Positions 10,764-19,307 of a DNA stretch of 21,347 bases are shown here, in pieces (positions within the stretch are counted from its first letter, which is position 1; each line of letters begins with the position of its first letter). This DNA is from Funneliformis mosseae (Eukaryota; Glomeromycota; Glomeromycetes; Glomerales; Glomeraceae): contig CAJVPP010001262.1 of NCBI GenBank assembly GCA_910592005.1, positions 1-21,347 of the forward strand. Reading direction: 5' to 3'. The notes below the pieces were generated by a model, which made no database searches, had not been told where the DNA came from, and saw only the letters and a program-made list of their open reading frames with translations. A program made the translations under genes and the position numbers.

Positions 10764-11360
10764 AAAGCAAAGAATATAAAAAAAAATTAAAGGATTAGAA
10801 ATTAAGATTAAAAAGCAAGAAAATAGAATAGAAGAATTAAAAGATAGAATATAAAAAAGTTAAAAAAACATTAAATACAAATATGAAGTTGAGAAATTAT
10901 TAAATATTGAAACAGGTTATATTATAATAAACAAATTTTTAGACTGAATAGATTTATTAAAAAATAATTTAATAAAAAAATAAATTAAAAATTTATTTAA
11001 AAAATAAAGAAATATTTGCTTTATTAAAATAATAAAAAGAAAATAAGCTATACAAACTTAAAAAATTAGTAAATAAAGTAAAAGAAAGGCTAAGAAAAAA
11101 TTCTTAATTTTTATTATTCAGAAAAGTAAATAAATATATAAATAAAATATAGAATTTTAGAAATAACAAAAGATAATAAATAAGAATATATAATCTAACT
11201 AATTTTAATTTTAATATTACTTTTATTACTTACTAAATAATAGTTTATATTACTCCTGATAATTATTTAATTATAATTTTTATTTATAGTAAATGTAAAA
11301 AAGATTATAATAATAATACTTTCTTTTATTGTAAAAAATATAATAAGTTAAAGAAAAATA
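10764..11360 (+). pseudogene. Decayed Lys/Glu-rich coding remnant with a Cys-containing end
   Basis: In the frame beginning at 10765 a Lys/Glu/Ile/Leu-rich, coiled-coil-like text runs to about 11,100 (for example KQENRIEELKDR, then YEVEKLLNIETG). It is broken by TAA stops and one TGA, all one transition away from Gln or Trp. In another frame, 11,249-11,390 is open and reads TPDNYL, then SKCKKDYNNNTFFYCKKYNK. Its two Cys residues might be the relic of a zinc-binding motif. The frame relation suggests indels or introns. It could be what remains of a transposon protein; no family could be named. Confidence 0.35.
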
Positions 11361-11998
11361 AAGCTTTGAATGATTTAGATTAATTTGAAAATTTTTAGTT
11401 AGATTAGTTCAGATCAGTTTCAAATTGTATAAAAATTAATTTAAAAATTTTTAGTTTAATTCAAAATTTTTTTAGATTATAATTCTAATCCAAACTAAAA
11501 AAAAATTTAAACTGAACTGAAAATTTAAAATTAATTTGAAAATTCAGTTCAATTATATATAATTCTCAAAAAAAATCTGCAATATATAAAACTATTTATA
11601 AAGCATTTATAAGTTCTTTTTAAGAATCATGAAAAATTTGCAAAACTCTTTAAAATTCGCTTGTGAATTCTTTTTAAGAATCACAAAAAATTTTTGAGAA
11701 TTTTTTGTGAATTCTCTTTAAGAATCATAAAAATTATGAATACTTTTTGAAGTTTATAATAAGATTACAGTTTCTTTAAAAGTTTCATATATAAATTGCA
11801 GATTCTTTTTAAAATTTGCATATATCAAATCAAAATTTAGATTAATTTGAAAATTTCAGTTTAGTTCAAATTTTTATCAGTTTATAATTTAGTTTGAATT
11901 CAAATTAGCATTTTTAAAATTAATAAATTTAATGTAACTGAATCAAAGTTTCAGATTGAATTCAAATTGGTTACTGAACTAAATTATTCAGAGCTTTA
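11361..11998. mobile_element. Foldback (MITE-like) element, family C, with internal repeats
   Basis: The left end AAGCTTTGAATGATTTAG (11361-11378) matches the reverse complement of the right end, AAGCTCTGAATAATTTAG (ending near 11998), at 16 of 18 bases. Long AT-rich arms of TTCAGATTGAATT- and GTTTCAAATTG-like words extend inward on both sides. The centre has three copies of TTCTTTTTAAGAATCA (11614-11629, 11668-11683 and 11712-11727, the last with one mismatch). Candidate flanking repeats TTAAAGAAAAATA (11348-11360) and TTAAAGAGAAATA (11996-12008) agree at 12 of 13 bases but slightly overlap the end. No transposase frame is present. Confidence 0.55.
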
Positions 11999-12687
11999 AA
12001 GAGAAATAGAAATAAATGCTTTTATAATTATTTAAAAGTTAAATTAGTTAACCACTTTTGATAAAAAACTACTTTTATAGGTTTTTAGTTTTCATTTAGA
12101 AAATAAACTAGAAAATTAAAAAAAAAAAGTTATCAATCATTAAAGAAAAATTAAATATTGAAAAAAAAAGTAACTAAATTTTAGTAAAAATTAAGAAATA
12201 AAGCTTAAATCTATATTTTCTATCATATTTAATTTATTCTGTATAAAAAATAATAATTAAATTATATAACTTTATATAAATTTTTAAAAAGAAAAAAATA
12301 GTTTTAAGAAAATAGATTATAGTTATATAAATAAGTTTTACAATTTTCTTTTTAAAAATTTATGTAATGTCATATGATTTAATTTTATTACATAATAATT
12401 AATTAAATTAAAAAAAATTAAAAATAATCTTGATAAAAAATAAGAAAATAATTTTGATTAAATTGAAATTTATTTTAACTATTAAAGAAAATGTTATTTT
12501 TCTTTTAGATGAAAGTTAATATTTAGTTTTTGATATTTTATTAAAAATAATTCAATAATTATAAGAAAATATCTATAATACTAATAAAAATAAGATTTAT
12601 ACTCTTTTTGATTATAATTATAATCATATTAAATTATTGTTTTTAACTTTAAAAATGAAGATATTGTCAAAGCTACTAATGAATATA
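11999..12687. other. AT-rich spacer, nothing recognised
   Basis: Low-complexity A/T DNA between two transposon-like elements. No gene, RNA or bounded repeat was seen. Confidence 0.5.
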
Positions 12688-12848
12688 CAGTTGACTCTTG
12701 TTATAATAAATTCTATATTCTAAACTTCAACTTCACTATAAGGCTATAGTGAAGATTTTAAAATTATTTCACTATAATAAAAGTATTTTTATTATATTTG
12801 TTCAAAAAATTTGTTATATCAAGAGTTTGTTATATCAAAAGTTGACTG
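12688..12848. mobile_element. pogo/Tigger-type (Tc1-mariner) MITE with TA target duplication
   Basis: The 161-bp element starts CAGTTGACTCTTGTTATAAT and its right end reads CAGTCAACTTTTGATATAAC on the minus strand. It is flanked on both sides by TA (12686-12687 and 12849-12850). A CAGT start, a following GACTCT and TTATAA-type word, and a TA duplication are typical of pogo/Tigger elements. The usual TTATAACGAA subterminal word appears here as TTATAATAAA, consistent with CpG decay. Inside is a perfect hairpin: CTTCACTATA (12731-12740), loop AGGC, TATAGTGAAG (12745-12754). The word CACTATAATAAAAG and two direct TTTGTTATATCAA-like words lie near the right end. It has no coding capacity, so it would need a transposase from elsewhere. 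Confidence 0.75.
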
Positions 12849-12850
12849 TA

Positions 12851-13855
12851 AAAATAATATTTTTTAAAATAAAAAAATTATGATAATAAATCTATTTATA
12901 AATAGTAAATATAATTTTTTAAATATTATAATTATTATGATTTATAAAAATTAAAAGGAAAAAATAAATCAATATTATAACAATAAGATTATTTTTCTTT
13001 AAAAGTTTTTGCTTTTTATTGAATAATAGCATATCTTTATTTTACTTTTTTTTTCTTGATAAATTTTATAAGTAATCTTTTCTTTTTTTAGATAAGTTCC
13101 TAGTTTTTAAGTATTATTTATTTTGAAAATATAAAAGCCAATTTTTTCATTTTATTTTTTTAAAATACTTTTGATTGTATTATAATTTTAAATTTTATAG
13201 TAAATCTGATATAAATGAGTTTTGTATTACCTATTTTTATCTAGATTAATACATTAGTATAATTGTAATACTAGAAATAATTTTGATTCCTAAAATTCTT
13301 AGTAATACAAATATTACTTATTTGATTTATTATAGTATATTTTACATAATAATAATATATAAATTATATTTACAAAGATACTAAGCATTTGAATATTTAT
13401 ATTTTTTATGCTTTTAATATTTTTAAAGATAAATAATATATTATAAATTGTTTAATATTTTAGAATTATTCTAATTAGATTAGAAAATTATATAATATGA
13501 TATAAATTTTAATATTTAAAAGCTTAATGTAAATGCAAGAAAAGAATCAAGATATTATATAACAAAAATTAAATTTAGATAAGTAAAATCTTTAAAATTA
13601 GTATTTTTCAAATTATGGTAGGTAAGATTACTTGTTTAAACTCATTTATATTTAGTAAAATGTCTATACTTTTAATTTTACTAATTTTTTTATTAAAATT
13701 TTAATATAAATTCATTATTTTTATTAGCTTTAATATAATTTTATCTTTTTTTAAATATTTTAGATTTTTAAATATAATTTGCTAAATTTTAATTTTATCA
13801 TTTAGATAATTTGCAATACCTTTAATTTTATTTAGCAATTTTAATGATATGTAAT
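12851..13855. other. AT-rich spacer, nothing recognised
   Basis: Long A/T sequence with T-rich runs around 13,000-13,170. No gene, RNA or bounded repeat was seen on either strand. Confidence 0.5.
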
Positions 13856-14318
13856 ATTCTATACAAATTCAGATTAATTAGATTAATTCAAATTTGATTT
13901 AAATTTAATAAATTTAGATTCAAATTAAATTTATCAGATTTAGATTAAATTAATATTTAGAATTAGATTTGAATTGATAATTTAATTTACTATTATTCAA
14001 TTAGAATGATTTATTATTATTTAAAAAAAAAAGATTCACTAACATTTAATTGTATATTTATTATCATTCAATTAGAATAATATATTATTATTCTTATTAA
14101 ATGATCAAAAAAACTTTTAGGTTATTCTAGAATAGAACAGATTTAAATTAGATTTAAATTTAAACTGATTTATTAAATTCAGATTTGAGAATTGATTCAT
14201 TAAATTTAGATTCAGATCTGAATTTAAACTAATCTGTTAGATTTGAATCAATTCAAATCTATAAAAATAAAAATTGAATAGATCAAATTTTATTCAAATC
14301 TGATTTGATTTTGTGAAA
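13856..14318 (-). mobile_element. Foldback (MITE-like) element, family A, copy 2 (inverted)
   Basis: The right end carries, reverse-complemented, the same words as the left end of the element at 2300-2960. ATCTATAAAAATAAAAATT (14257-14275) is an exact 19-bp match to 2350-2368, and ATTTGATTTT (14303-14312) matches 2307-2316. The left end (ATACAAATTCAGATTAATTA, from 13861) resembles the far end of copy 1. Between the arms lie two or three reverse-oriented units of the same internal repeat, with ATTCAATTAGAATGAT and ATTCAATTAGAATAAT between about 13,985 and 14,110. It is therefore a shorter, diverged, inverted copy with no coding capacity. Confidence 0.55.
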
Positions 14319-14599
14319 TATATAATGATAAGAATTGAATTAAGTTTATAATTAGATGATATCCTGTATAATTTTTTTTGATATCTTCCATTTTTTTTGC
14401 CTTACTTATATTAGCAAATAATATAATATTTAAAAAAATTAAGAAAAAGTAAGAATCTATTAAAAAATTAAAATATATTAATTAAAATAACTTTTTTAAT
14501 AAAATCAAAGTATATTAAAACATAAAGGCAGTTAAATATTTGAAGGAAAAATAAAAAGTATCAGATTTGAAATCTTTTTTATAAAATTAAAAAAATTTG

Positions 14600-15154
14600 G
14601 TATATAAGTATGATTACACCTATTGTCAAACAGAAAGTAACACTTTTGACTTTTGCAAAATAGGTTTGGATTGCCACGTATAATCAGATGATTATGATTG
14701 GAAAATTGTATATGAATTTATGACGTTTTATGCGATGTGAAATAAGGGGGAAAATGAATTTGAAAAAAAAAACAAAGGAACAAACAAGGATTTATTAAAT
14801 CCTCTCAGAGTCGTTTTTAAGAATAAACATAGGTTATGATGGATATATATCTGTTTAAAAAATAATTTTTGTTAAATAAATCTAGAAATACAAATTTTGA
14901 AATTTCTTTTTCCAATTTTTTCCTTTTCCCTAATTTTGTTTTGTTAATTCTGCCAAATTTTTTGAAAAAATGATTTGTCGATAATCAACTGACTGAAAAA
15001 AATTGTTAAACTATTATTGGCTGGATAAAAGTTATCACGTGATAAGTGTGTTTTTTTTTAAAAAAAAAAAAATTATCAAACGAGCTTGTCCAGAGCTTCC
15101 AAAGTAAAAAAAAGCACTTGCGATTATTTCAGATCAATTTATTAAATTACAAAA
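14600..15154 (+). promoter_or_regulatory. Upstream region of TIM17 and composition boundary
   Basis: CpG and G+C content rise sharply from about 14,620 onward, marking the edge of the repeat tract. An inverted repeat ATAATCA-GA-TGATTAT lies at 14680-14695. A T9-A13 tract at 15051-15072, of the nucleosome-excluding poly(dA:dT) type, lies between the CACGTG palindrome and the start codon. The sequence before the ATG is AAATTACAAAA, A-rich as is common for fungal starts. No clear TATA box was chosen. Confidence 0.5.
15032..15045. promoter_or_regulatory. CACGTG palindrome upstream of TIM17
   Basis: TTATCACGTGATAA is a perfect 14-bp palindrome ending 110 bp before the TIM17 start codon. Its core CACGTG is the E-box bound by bHLH factors such as Cbf1 and Pho4 in yeast. 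Its left part is shared with the kinase promoter, where AAAAGTTATCACG recurs at 18320-18332. The symmetry and position support a binding site; the factor is unknown. Confidence 0.55.
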
Positions 15155-15887
15155 ATGTCACGATATGGAGATTTCAATCGCGATCCCTGGTATTATACTT
15201 TTTTTACTTGTAAAAAATAATGTTAGTATTTCAACGAAATTTTTTTTAATCAGAATTTGGGCTAACTTTTTTTTTTTTATTTTATCTTTAAGCCCATGGG
15301 TAATTTTAAATGACACTGGAGGCGCGTTTTCCATGGGAGCTATTGGTGGTGGTATATGGCATTTCGTCAAAGGTGCAAAAAATTCACCCAAGGTATTCAT
15401 TCTCAACAAAAAACCCCCCTCCTCATTTAGACAATTTGTTCAAAGATATTCAATTTCAATTTTCAATATTTTAGGGAGAGCGAATAATCGGTTCAATTGC
15501 AGCAGTAAAAGCTCGTTCGCCAATTTTAGGCGGCAATTTTGCCGTATGGGGAGGATTGTTTTCAACATTCGATTGTGCAATAAAAGGAATAAGACAAAAA
15601 GAAGACCCATGGAATTTAATCGCAAGTGGCTTCTTTACAGGTGGTGTTTTGGCTGCTAGAGGTGGTGTTGGTGCAGCAACAAGATCAGCTTGTTTTGGTG
15701 CAATCGCTTTAGCACTCATTGAAGGTGTATCATTTGCTGCTGAAAGATTTATGGGTCCACCACAAATGATGCAGGTAAGAATAAATCGATTTATTGGGTT
15801 TTTAAAAATAATTATTAACAACCTCAAAATTTATTCTCACTTTTTTATAAGGTTTCCGAAATGCGACCACCATCTCCAAGTCCTTAG
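15155..15887 (+). CDS. TIM17: Tim17, mitochondrial inner membrane translocase subunit
   Basis: Tim17 is a core subunit of the TIM23 complex, which moves presequence-bearing proteins through or into the mitochondrial inner membrane. Exons are 15155-15189, 15293-15392, 15475-15774 and 15852-15887 (156 residues, the usual Tim17 length). Introns of 103, 82 and 77 nt have GT-AG ends, and GCTAAC at 15261-15266 is a good branch site. The start gives [14 protein letters not shown], with the family's DPCPW at residues 10-14. The four-helix Tim17/Tim22/Tim23 fold is shown by [15 protein letters not shown], by [19 protein letters not shown], and by a complete PRAT signature (G71, F74, R85, D89, S96, G97, G101). 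Cys12 and Cys79 match the conserved disulfide pair. The tail is short and proline/serine-rich. It converges with the kinase gene. Some codons are GC-containing, unlike the repeat tract to the left. The gene appears intact. Confidence 0.96.
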
Positions 15888-16424
15888 TAAAGATACATTT
15901 ATTATATAAAAGACATTTTATTTATCGGTTATATATATATATATATATGTTTATATGTGTATATGTATATTTTCATATAAAAAAAAAAACTTTCAGTTCA
16001 GTTAGATTTTATATAATTACCTCTCCCAACTCCTTTACACTAATATTATTAAAATAATTGAGATGTTCTAAATCAAATACTAAATGTACAGATAAAAATT
16101 AAAACTTATAAGTTTTATATAACTGTTTTGGATCAAAATTATTGAGATTTATCATTATAATATCGAGAAATGTCGAAATAAAAATCTTAATTTGTTCGTT
16201 TACCCTATTATAATTTCTATGACATCGATACAAAGTATCAATTAACTATTAATTCATAGTAAAATAATCAAGGTAGAAAATTGAGAAATCTAATATTTTC
16301 TGCAAATAATTCAACATGGGAATAAAGTATATTATATTAATATAAACGGAATCGTACTAAAATGAAAATCAAATTAAGCGAAATATATACAAAGAACTTT
16401 TCTGTTTGTTTTATTCCATCTCTG
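15888..16424. terminator. Shared 3' region of convergent TIM17 and kinase genes
   Basis: The two genes end tail to tail 537 bp apart. The stretch has an (AT)9 run at 15931-15948 followed by TATATGTGTATATG repeats. AATAAA-like words occur at 16177-16182 (plus strand) and, on the minus strand, at 16415-16410, just 10 nt after the kinase stop. Fungal poly(A) signals are loose, so exact cleavage sites are unknown. No other gene was seen. Confidence 0.45.
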
Positions 16425-18294
16425 CTATACTATGTTTGAAATTGATGACTTGCTAATTGGCGTCACTTCTTGATTTACAACATTTACACCACAACTCATA
16501 CTAGAGATGGATGAATCATTAGGATACAGAGATGATCGATGGCAAATTTGAATCAAAGAGAACCAAGCGTTTGTAATAATTTGTTCCACAGTGATACGAC
16601 GGTTAGGGTTGGGCTCTATTATTCTCGACATTATTTCACGTCGTTCCTTGTTGAAAAAGAAAAGGTTTACATTTAAATAAAAGGAAATACAATCCTTTTA
16701 GATTCATTTTTATACTTACTTTATTCAATCGCTGAAAAGGAACCAAGACTGCACCTTGTGCCTTTGCCTCTAGATAAACTTTAAAATTGCAATCTTCTTT
16801 TTCTTTAGCGACACGCCATAGAAGGCTGCTATTAATCATACTCATATAAATAATTCCACAAGCCCAAACGTCAACCTTTCTTGGATCAAACCAATCTTCT
16901 GTGAACTCTTCTGGTGCGATATAGGGTTCACTACCGCAGATACCACGTGATAAATGAGATTGTGTTTCCCAAGCCATACGGAAACATTCTCCATTACCAA
17001 AATCGGTAATCTTGAGACATCCGTCAGAAGTGAGAAGAAGGTTCTCGGGTTTCAAATCACTTAATAAAACGAAGGCGTAAATAACAAATAACATAAATAG
17101 TATTTACCATTTAAAAAAAAATGCTTTTATTATTTACCGATGAGCAACACCATTGTCATGTAAGTATTTAACACCATTAATCAACTGACCAAAGAAACAA
17201 TCTGCTTCTTCTTGTTCTAATCCGCCAGTAGTAATGATCAAGGAATACAGATCGCCAGCAGCGCAATATTCCATAACCTCGCAATAATTTCCTTGAGTAT
17301 CTTGAAGTAAATCCAATGTATCAATTACATTGATATGATGTAGAGAAGAAGAAATACAAAACTCGGAAGTCAAACGTTTTATGTATTTCTTTTCAGGTTC
17401 GTTATTGCGCTTCTTGAACTCCTAATCAATAAGAATAAATCACGTGATCAGACAAAGTCGCGTAAAATGTTTTAGGATTAATAACCATGGAATAATTAAA
17501 AACCTTGACGGCAAAAAGCTTTTCGCCAGGTACTTTAGGTTCTGTTTTGTGTGCAATACGGACGATACCAAATGCACCTATATCGCGTAAAAAATAAAAA
17601 AAAGAATGCAATTGGTTTACAAACTTACCAAATCATGTAGATTATATTAGTAATAAAGGTTAAAAAAAACTCACCCTTTCCAATAACTTCTTGGGGCTTT
17701 CCATACTTTTTAGACAAAGACAATTCTGATTGAAGTTTAGAGGTGAGTTTATCAATCACTGCGGTATGCCGTTTGTTTTGAGAATGTTGAGCTTCAACAA
17801 GATTGTGACCAAACTCTTTCAAGAAATTTTGCATTCGGTGACCTCTCTTTGGTAACAAGTAATGGCAGTGTGACCCATTAGAATTCTTTTGAAAGCGCGG
17901 CTTAATGTTATCATGAATAGCTTGATTGCTAGAAGCTTCCGATTTTTCGTCTTCAGACTCGATAGAACTTGAAGGTTTTGAAGTTTTCTTTGACTTTTCT
18001 ACTTGCCCTTCCATATGAAACATTTTATGTATGGTAGCTGATAATTTACTACTGGTATGGTGAGGACCTTTAGGCTGATCTAATTTTTGGGTCGCTTTTT
18101 CTTGCTTTGCCTCTTTAGGCTCCGTTTGTTGATCCAAGCCATGAACTGCTTCAGCTTCGACCAGTTGTTTCTCGACTTCATTAAAGAAAGTTTAGTAAAA
18201 GAATAAAGGGAAAAAGGTTAATTTTTTCTACAACATATTAGATTATTTTTAATAGTAATTTAATACCATTTTGTTCTTTGTTGCTGTTCTCCAT
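16425..18294 (-). CDS. Hal4/Sat4-like serine/threonine protein kinase
   Basis: Six exons on the minus strand encode 482 residues: 18294-18267, 18175-17675, 17577-17504, 17421-17138, 17059-16720 and 16646-16425. Introns are 91, 97, 82, 78 and 73 nt. The N-terminal 165 residues are Lys/Ser-rich, low-complexity and probably disordered. The kinase domain (about 170-438) is complete: GKGAFG at 175-180, AVK with Lys201, helix-C Glu221, HRDLKPEN with Asp297, DFG at 315-317, APE at 344-346, and Arg425 near its end. Phrases such as EVMEYCAAGDLY, EEADCFFGQLI and DFGNGECFRMAW mark the fungal Hal4/Hal5/Npr1 group. Yeast Hal4 stabilises the Trk potassium transporters; a similar transporter-control role is inferred. 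The ATG (in ACCATGG) begins MENSNKEQN and joins in frame to exon 2. The intron 3 donor, GTTTTT, is poor but the family alignment (AVK-EF) supports it. Confidence 0.93.
17439..17448. promoter_or_regulatory. CACGTG palindrome within kinase intron 3
   Basis: ATCACGTGAT, the central 10 bp of the palindrome upstream of TIM17, lies inside intron 3 of the kinase gene, 17 bp before the acceptor AG on the minus strand. It is not constrained by coding. It could be an intronic binding site or chance; two exact 10-bp matches in 7 kb of gene DNA make chance less likely. Confidence 0.35.
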
Positions 18295-19307
18295 GGTTAC
18301 ACAAAATGTTTGGAAAAAAAAAAGTTATCACGCGCGCTTACAAAATCAGCCTTATGTCGAGGTCCGCGAGGACAAATACTCTAAAAGACCTTCACCAAAC
18401 TAATAAACACAAAAAGTAATATAAATGTAAGAAGAAATGGTAAATTATTTTTCGATGAGAGCGAGAAAACTACTAAAATATGAAAAAAAAAAATTACCAC
18501 TAGATGATATAACAAAAATGTTTAATCTATTTTTAGAATTGTATAAGAGTGGGCGTTTTCCAAAAAAGGTTCTCCAAAAAGTTATTATATAGCAACGTCA
18601 TCCTTCAAACTGACGCTGTATGATCACGGAAAACAACTCTCGATAGCACATGATGGATTCAAAATCTTTCTTTTTTTGGTCTATACTATTCCCTGTATGA
18701 CAACTTCTTCATAATCGGTTATTATTAACGCGAAATTCGAAATATCACTTCACTACAAGAAGATATATAAATCTGAACATAGAAAATATTCGAAACAAAA
18801 AGGTTGTAAATTACTGTTAATTGTTCTTGTTAAATAATAATAATCAAGAATGAAGCATTTAATCAAAATAAGAGCTATTCAACTTCTGAAAATTATACAA
18901 CGTCATCAAATTCCGAAATAACGTTATATAAATATAAATATAAACAAAAGATTGTTATATCGAATTCTGAATGAACCACTCAAAAGTACTTCCGAAAAAA
19001 AATTTTTAATCCTTGAATAAAAAAAAATATTTAAAATCAATTCTAATTCGGAAAAAAACAGCAATTATCAATTCCTTGTATATGACGCAAATGAACTGAA
19101 GAAAAAAAAAAATTATATAGTAATTTTTATCGCTATAATAGTGAATTTAATCTCTGGGGTAATATTAACAGATCGCTAAGGATCCGAGTGACAAACTATA
19201 ATTTCGGAGTGGATGATCGAACTACAAAGATTTTTTTTTTTTCTTTTTTTTTGCGCGGAGGATCTTGTTTTGAGTTAGAATATTTCGGTTCTCTCGATTA
19301 TATATAA
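18295..19307. promoter_or_regulatory. Intergenic region upstream of the kinase and the protease pseudogene
   Basis: The kinase and the protease pseudogene are transcribed away from each other from this 1.0-kb spacer. Next to the kinase start are an A11 run and AAAAGTTATCACG (18320-18332), continuing as CGCGCGC. A CpG-rich patch then reaches about 18372, with GTCC/GGAC arms in GTCCGCGAGGAC. Near the pseudogene are a TATATATAAATG start context and T10/T9 runs around 19230-19250. No open frame, tRNA or repeat with defined ends was seen between. Confidence 0.5.
18320..18332. promoter_or_regulatory. AAAAGTTATCACG element shared with the TIM17 promoter
   Basis: This 13-bp word is identical to 15027-15039 upstream of TIM17. 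Here it ends in CGCGCGC and not in the second half of the CACGTG palindrome. It sits 26-38 bp upstream of the kinase ATG, close enough to lie in the core promoter or 5' leader. A shared regulator of the two genes is inferred. Confidence 0.4.

Larger units (their letters stand above)
1..14600. other. AT-rich, CpG-depleted, repeat-derived tract without an intact gene
   Basis: This tract is overwhelmingly A and T, with very frequent stop codons in all frames. Only six CpG dinucleotides were found by eye (near 1567, 5179, 8203, 8477, 8697 and 11658), whereas GpC is common, with more than ten in the first 1.7 kb. In the gene half CpG is frequent. Such a strong deficit is the known result of cytosine methylation followed by deamination in silenced repeats; that mechanism is inferred here. 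The tract contains the minisatellite, MITE-like elements and decayed coding fragments listed separately. No intact gene with a recognisable family could be supported in it. Confidence 0.85.

Noticed and set aside
15393..15430. Early acceptor TTTAG at 15426-15430 for TIM17 intron 2
   Set aside because: Its use would add 44 nt, break the frame and lose the NSPKGER junction expected for Tim17.
15165..15659. Plus-strand open frame through TIM17 introns 1 and 2
   Set aside because: It reads intron sequence as protein and loses the conserved Tim17 start and PRAT region; spliced exons fit the family over the full length.
15158..15827. Open frames antisense to TIM17
   Set aside because: They are complements of well-supported TIM17 exons and introns and have no family similarity.
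18601..18640. CAACGTCA and TGACGCTG as an inverted site for a bZIP factor
   Set aside because: Arms match imperfectly and the site is over 300 bp from the kinase start; nothing else supports it.
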